DNA from: Jimgerdemannia flammicorona
Lineage: Eukaryota > Mucoromycota > Endogonomycetes > Endogonales > Endogonaceae
Assembly (NCBI GenBank): GCA_003990745.1
Contig: RBNI01001852.1
Coordinates: 1-20,650 of the forward strand
Reading direction: 5' to 3'
DNA: 20,650 bases
Below are positions 17,993-20,650 of the stretch, one piece after another. Below the pieces are notes generated by a model that saw only the letters and a list, made by a program, of their open reading frames with translations, was not told the DNA's origin and made no database searches. A program made the position numbers and the translations under genes. Each line of letters opens with the position of its first letter. The stretch's first letter is position 1.

Positions 17993-18008
17993 TGAGTTGG
18001 GGCAGATA
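17991..18008 (+). repeat. target-site duplication, right copy
   Basis: Begins immediately after the 56-A tail and matches 16731-16748 at 16 of 18 bases. Confidence 0.75.
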
Positions 18009-18990
18009 GATACATCAGAGTTGGAACACAGTGATGATAATAATGATGATAACAAGACTCCAGATAAATTAAAAGAAAACAAGTATATTTGATAGAAGAA
18101 ACAGGCTAATTAAATATAAGAGAAATAAGTATATCAATAAGTTCAGAGAGTCAGTAAGTTTATAGCAGATGCTGGGTTCAGAGCAGATGATAGGTTTAGG
18201 GCAGATGATGGGTTTAGAGCAGATGATGGGTTTGAGGTAGATGAGCATATTGATGGATTTGGGGCAGATGGGTTTGGGGCAGATGAGTTTGAGATAGATA
18301 GATATATTGATGAGTTTGGGGCAGATGAGTTCAGGGCAGATAGATACAGGGCAGATGAATATAGAGCAAATGGGCACATTAATGAGTTTGGACACAGTGG
18401 TAGTAATAATAATGATAATAAGACCTCAGATAAATTAAAAGGAAACAGACATATCTGATAGAAAAAACAGACCAATTTGATATGAGAAAAATGAGTAGGT
18501 TAATAAGTTTAGAGAGGTCAATGAGTTCATAGCAGGTTGATGAGAGTTTGGAGCAGATGAACATATCAATAAGTTTATAGCAGGTTGATAAGTTTAGAGT
18601 AGATGGGTATATTAATGAGTTTAGAGCAGGTTGATATAGATATATTAATGAGTTCAGACATAGTGATGATAATGACAACAGGGGACATCAGAAAAATTGT
18701 TAATAGATGAACTAGATAATGATAAGATCCCAGATATATTAAAAGAAAACTAGTATATCTGATAGAAGAAACAGATCAATTCAATATGAGAGAAATGGGC
18801 AGATTGATGAGTTTGGAGAAGCTGATGAGTTCAGGACAGATTGATGAGAGTTTGGGACAGATGAGTATATTGATGAGTTCAAGATAGATTGATAAGTTTG
18901 AGACAGATAGGTATATCAATAAGTTTAGAGCAGATGGATACATCAATGAGTTTGGGGCAGATGGGTATATTGATGAGTTTAGGATACAGT
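18009..18990 (+). repeat. GATGAGTTTGGGGCAGAT minisatellite with higher-order units
   Basis: Short degenerate units (about 18-36 bp, with words GATGAGTTTGGGGCAGATG, GGGTATATTGATGAGTTT and AGCAGATGATGGGTTTAG) fill the region. They are organised in higher-order blocks. Each block opens with CACAGTGATGATAATAATGATGATAA-like text followed by CCAGATAAATTAAAAGAAAACA and GATAGAAGAAACAG. Block openings are near 18028, 18394, 18657 and 18988. Long minus-strand frames here are a result of the repeat composition. No gene is supported. Confidence 0.85.
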
Positions 18991-19413
18991 ATGATATTAA
19001 TAATGACAACAGAGACACCAGACAAAATGACAATATATATATCAGATAATGGTAACAAGATGACTCCAGATAATAATGATAAGACAACTCTAGAAGGTAG
19101 TAATAAAGATGGCAACAACTCAGAAAATAGTGATAATCCAGAAAATGGTGATAATCCAGAAGATGATAACAGTCCTGAAGATAGCAATAACTCAGAATAT
19201 AGTGACAAGACAACCCCCCCAGATAATAATAGTATTGACAAGGAGATAGAAAGAGTACTAGGAGATAATGAGGTCATTAAGGAAGAAAACTGTGATGAGA
19301 TATCATCAAGAACAGAGAACAGTAATAGTGAAACAATGGGAGTAGAGGCAGAAGTAGAGACAGGTGCCGAAGATGAGGTAGAAGTAGAATCCATAGTATA
19401 TAACTTAGTATGA
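18889..19413 (+). CDS. acidic low-complexity ORF, hypothetical
   Basis: A 174-codon ORF. Its first ~35 codons lie in the minisatellite (repeating ISLEQMD/MSLGQMG text), so the annotated start is doubtful. From about codon 40 it is rich in Asp, Asn, Glu, Thr and Ser (ENSDNPENGDNPEDDNSPED), ending in an acidic Glu/Val stretch (VEAEVETGAEDEVEVES). No domain, signal peptide or membrane segment. The Asp/Asn-rich words extend the TPDK/DNN words of the adjacent higher-order repeat. This suggests either that the repeat arose by expansion from a coding sequence or that the ORF is a by-product of the repeat. Unlike the rest of the window it has no internal stop over 500 bp. It overlaps a 197-codon minus-strand frame. 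Confidence 0.3.
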   Translation: MISLRQIGISISLEQMDTSMSLGQMGILMSLGYSMILIMTTETPDKMTIYISDNGNKMTPDNNDKTTLEGSNKDGNNSENSDNPENGDNPEDDNSPEDSNNSEYSDKTTPPDNNSIDKEIERVLGDNEVIKEENCDEISSRTENSNSETMGVEAEVETGAEDEVEVESIVYNLV

Positions 19414-19423
19414 CTTATGCTAA

Positions 19424-19483
19424 GTTTGTCAATATAAGTGTCAATATAAGTGTCAATATAATTAAGTATCAATATAAGTGTCT
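19424..19483 (+). repeat. short tandem repeat (GTCAATATAAGT)n
   Basis: Four or five 12-18 bp units of GTCAATATAAGT, some with ATTAAG insertions, run up to the first base of copy B. Confidence 0.8.
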
Positions 19484-20650
19484 GCCCCTTTCTCTGCTAC
19501 CTTACCAGTCACAATGGTTTAGTAGACAATCTTCTAAGTCTACTTTCCACAATTATTACCCCCTCTACCTTGGTTGCTGTACCTGTTGCAAGATAGTAGG
19601 GAGAAGGCAATAGTGATGAGTTGCCTCTTTATTGGTGTTGGATCAGTGTCTTCTCTATTTTTTCACAGTTTCTGGTACCTTCAGCTACATCTGGAGTATA
19701 TCTGTTTTGGTGCAGCACCTTCTTCCTTTTGCCATCACCAACAAGGTACTGTCTTGGTATATCATGGGCTGTATAGGGAGTTGGCTGATCTTGGGCATCA
19801 AGTACTTAGTGTAGGTTACCTGTAGGTTCTTGGTGTCTGTGGTGGGGCCCTCTGGCTTTGGTGAGCTTCTTGGTAAGCACAGTTCTGGTATAGGTGACTA
19901 CTTTTCAGGTGTTGTCAGGATGGGAGGAGAGATGGTCATCATAGATAGGAGAAAGAACAATAATGGTAAACCAGTAGAGTATCAGGCTGGGGGAAGTTAT
20001 CGGAGCTGGAGTGGGTGCTGCTTTGGTGGGGTCTTTTGATTGATGCAGAGCAGTTAGGTGGTAGGTGTCACTCTCAGCTTCTTTTGGCAATTTGGCAGAT
20101 TGGGCCCCAGTCATTGGGGGGGAGTTGGGGGGCCCAAGACTATCCATTTTAGGCATTTTGGCTACACTCAACTGGAACTGAGAGCTGATATAACAATATG
20201 ATTGAAGCCTGCAGGCTTGAGTAGTGGGGTATTGGGGGTCTCCTTCTGCCCTATGTATAAGTTCTTTACTCACCTTAACTAGAAGAACCAGATCCTACCC
20301 ATCATGATGTACTTTGATAAGAGTTTTTCTTTACCTGTCATTCTCTTTAGAGTGGTAGGGGTTATTCTATTTAGCTCAGACATAGTCTTGTACATATGTT
20401 GGGGTCTCAGGCATGTGCTTTCAATCATTGGTATATGGCTGGGTTTTCCCTAGTAGTAGAGAGAGCATAGTATGCAGAATGAGGTGTAGGCCAATATAGG
20501 CCCTGCTATACCTAGTATAGTTGAGCTACTGGACAATAGCTAGCTTAGGTTGATGGGGGGGCAGTGCTTGATGGGTGGTGGGGGAGGGTTTTGGCCTATA
20601 TAGTCTAGGTTCCCTTCCAATAAAAATCCACGGAACATTGAGTCTGTTAA
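19484..20650 (+). mobile_element. poly(A)-type retroelement, copy B (3' end at window edge)
   Basis: Colinear with copy A from its first bases (GCCCCTTTCTCTGCT) to the CTTCCAATAAAAATC signal near 20619 and 31 more bases. The window stops just where the poly(A) tail would start. Most differences from A are transitions, and CpG sites of A are TG or CA here (for example TTTTTCGCAG in A is TTTTTCACAG in B; TTCTCGGCAAG is TTCTTGGTAAG). It lacks the 82 bp duplication. The plus-strand frame conserved with A runs from about 19632 to 20039, with one TAG near 19811 that is also present in A. It has text such as LPFAITNKVLSWYIM and VVGPSGFG. No protein family recognised. It is older than copy A. Confidence 0.75.

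Noticed and set aside
18069..19472. Minus-strand ORFs of 99-197 codons with Leu/Ile/Ser/Pro repeats
   Set aside because: They follow the minisatellite composition (repeating PKLI, ICPK words) and have no domain; open frames are expected because the repeat unit lacks stops on that strand.
19905..20273. Minus-strand 122-codon ORF in retroelement copy B
   Set aside because: It opposes the poly(A) orientation and the same frame has stops in copy A. Kept only as a remark that the minus strand is fairly open.

Overview
The window looks like a transposon-rich, AT-rich stretch of a fungal nuclear genome. Three things point that way: short GT-AG introns of 72-79 bp in a decayed gene, a Ty3/gypsy-type LTR retrotransposon with fungal-style domains, and coding frames broken almost only by C-to-T or G-to-A changes, with CpG scarce throughout. 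That pattern fits repeat-induced or methylation-linked cytosine decay (RIP/MIP-like). I cannot name the species. No rRNA, tRNA or CRISPR array was recognised, and I see no intact host gene.

Left part (1-7216). The window opens with a 28-T run and a short decayed frame, then AT-rich filler with short degenerate repeats. A 54-56 bp minisatellite occurs in three blocks: about 2340-2985 in one orientation, 3000-3390 in the other, and 6155-7195 in the first again. A ~142 bp tandem repeat fills about 4210-5035. Between these lies a decayed intron-containing gene on the minus strand (about 5040-6151), plus weaker traces of another decayed frame near 3490-3900.

Centre (7217-16101). A nearly complete Ty3/gypsy LTR retrotransposon has 1.59 kb LTRs, a polypurine tract and a 4-5 bp target duplication. 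Its order is gag, protease, dUTPase, reverse transcriptase, RNase H, integrase. Only gag is an uninterrupted ORF. Pol carries many point stops, two frame changes and damaged motifs, so this copy should be inactive on its own. The dUTPase lies between protease and reverse transcriptase. Each LTR also contains the remains of a ~280-codon reading frame; almost every stop in one LTR is a sense codon in the other, so an LTR-encoded protein probably once existed.

Right part (16102-20650). A decayed trypsin-like peptidase fragment with a GDSGG motif follows the retrotransposon. Next is a minisatellite with GATGAGTTTGGGGCAGAT-like units. A 1.24 kb poly(A)-tailed retroelement (copy A, 56 A, target duplication about 18 bp) is inserted in it. 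After an acidic low-complexity ORF, a second, more decayed copy (copy B) runs to the window end.

Functionally the retrotransposon genes form one replication unit: gag for the particle, pol for processing, dUTP removal, reverse transcription and integration. The rest is mostly repeats and gene relics.
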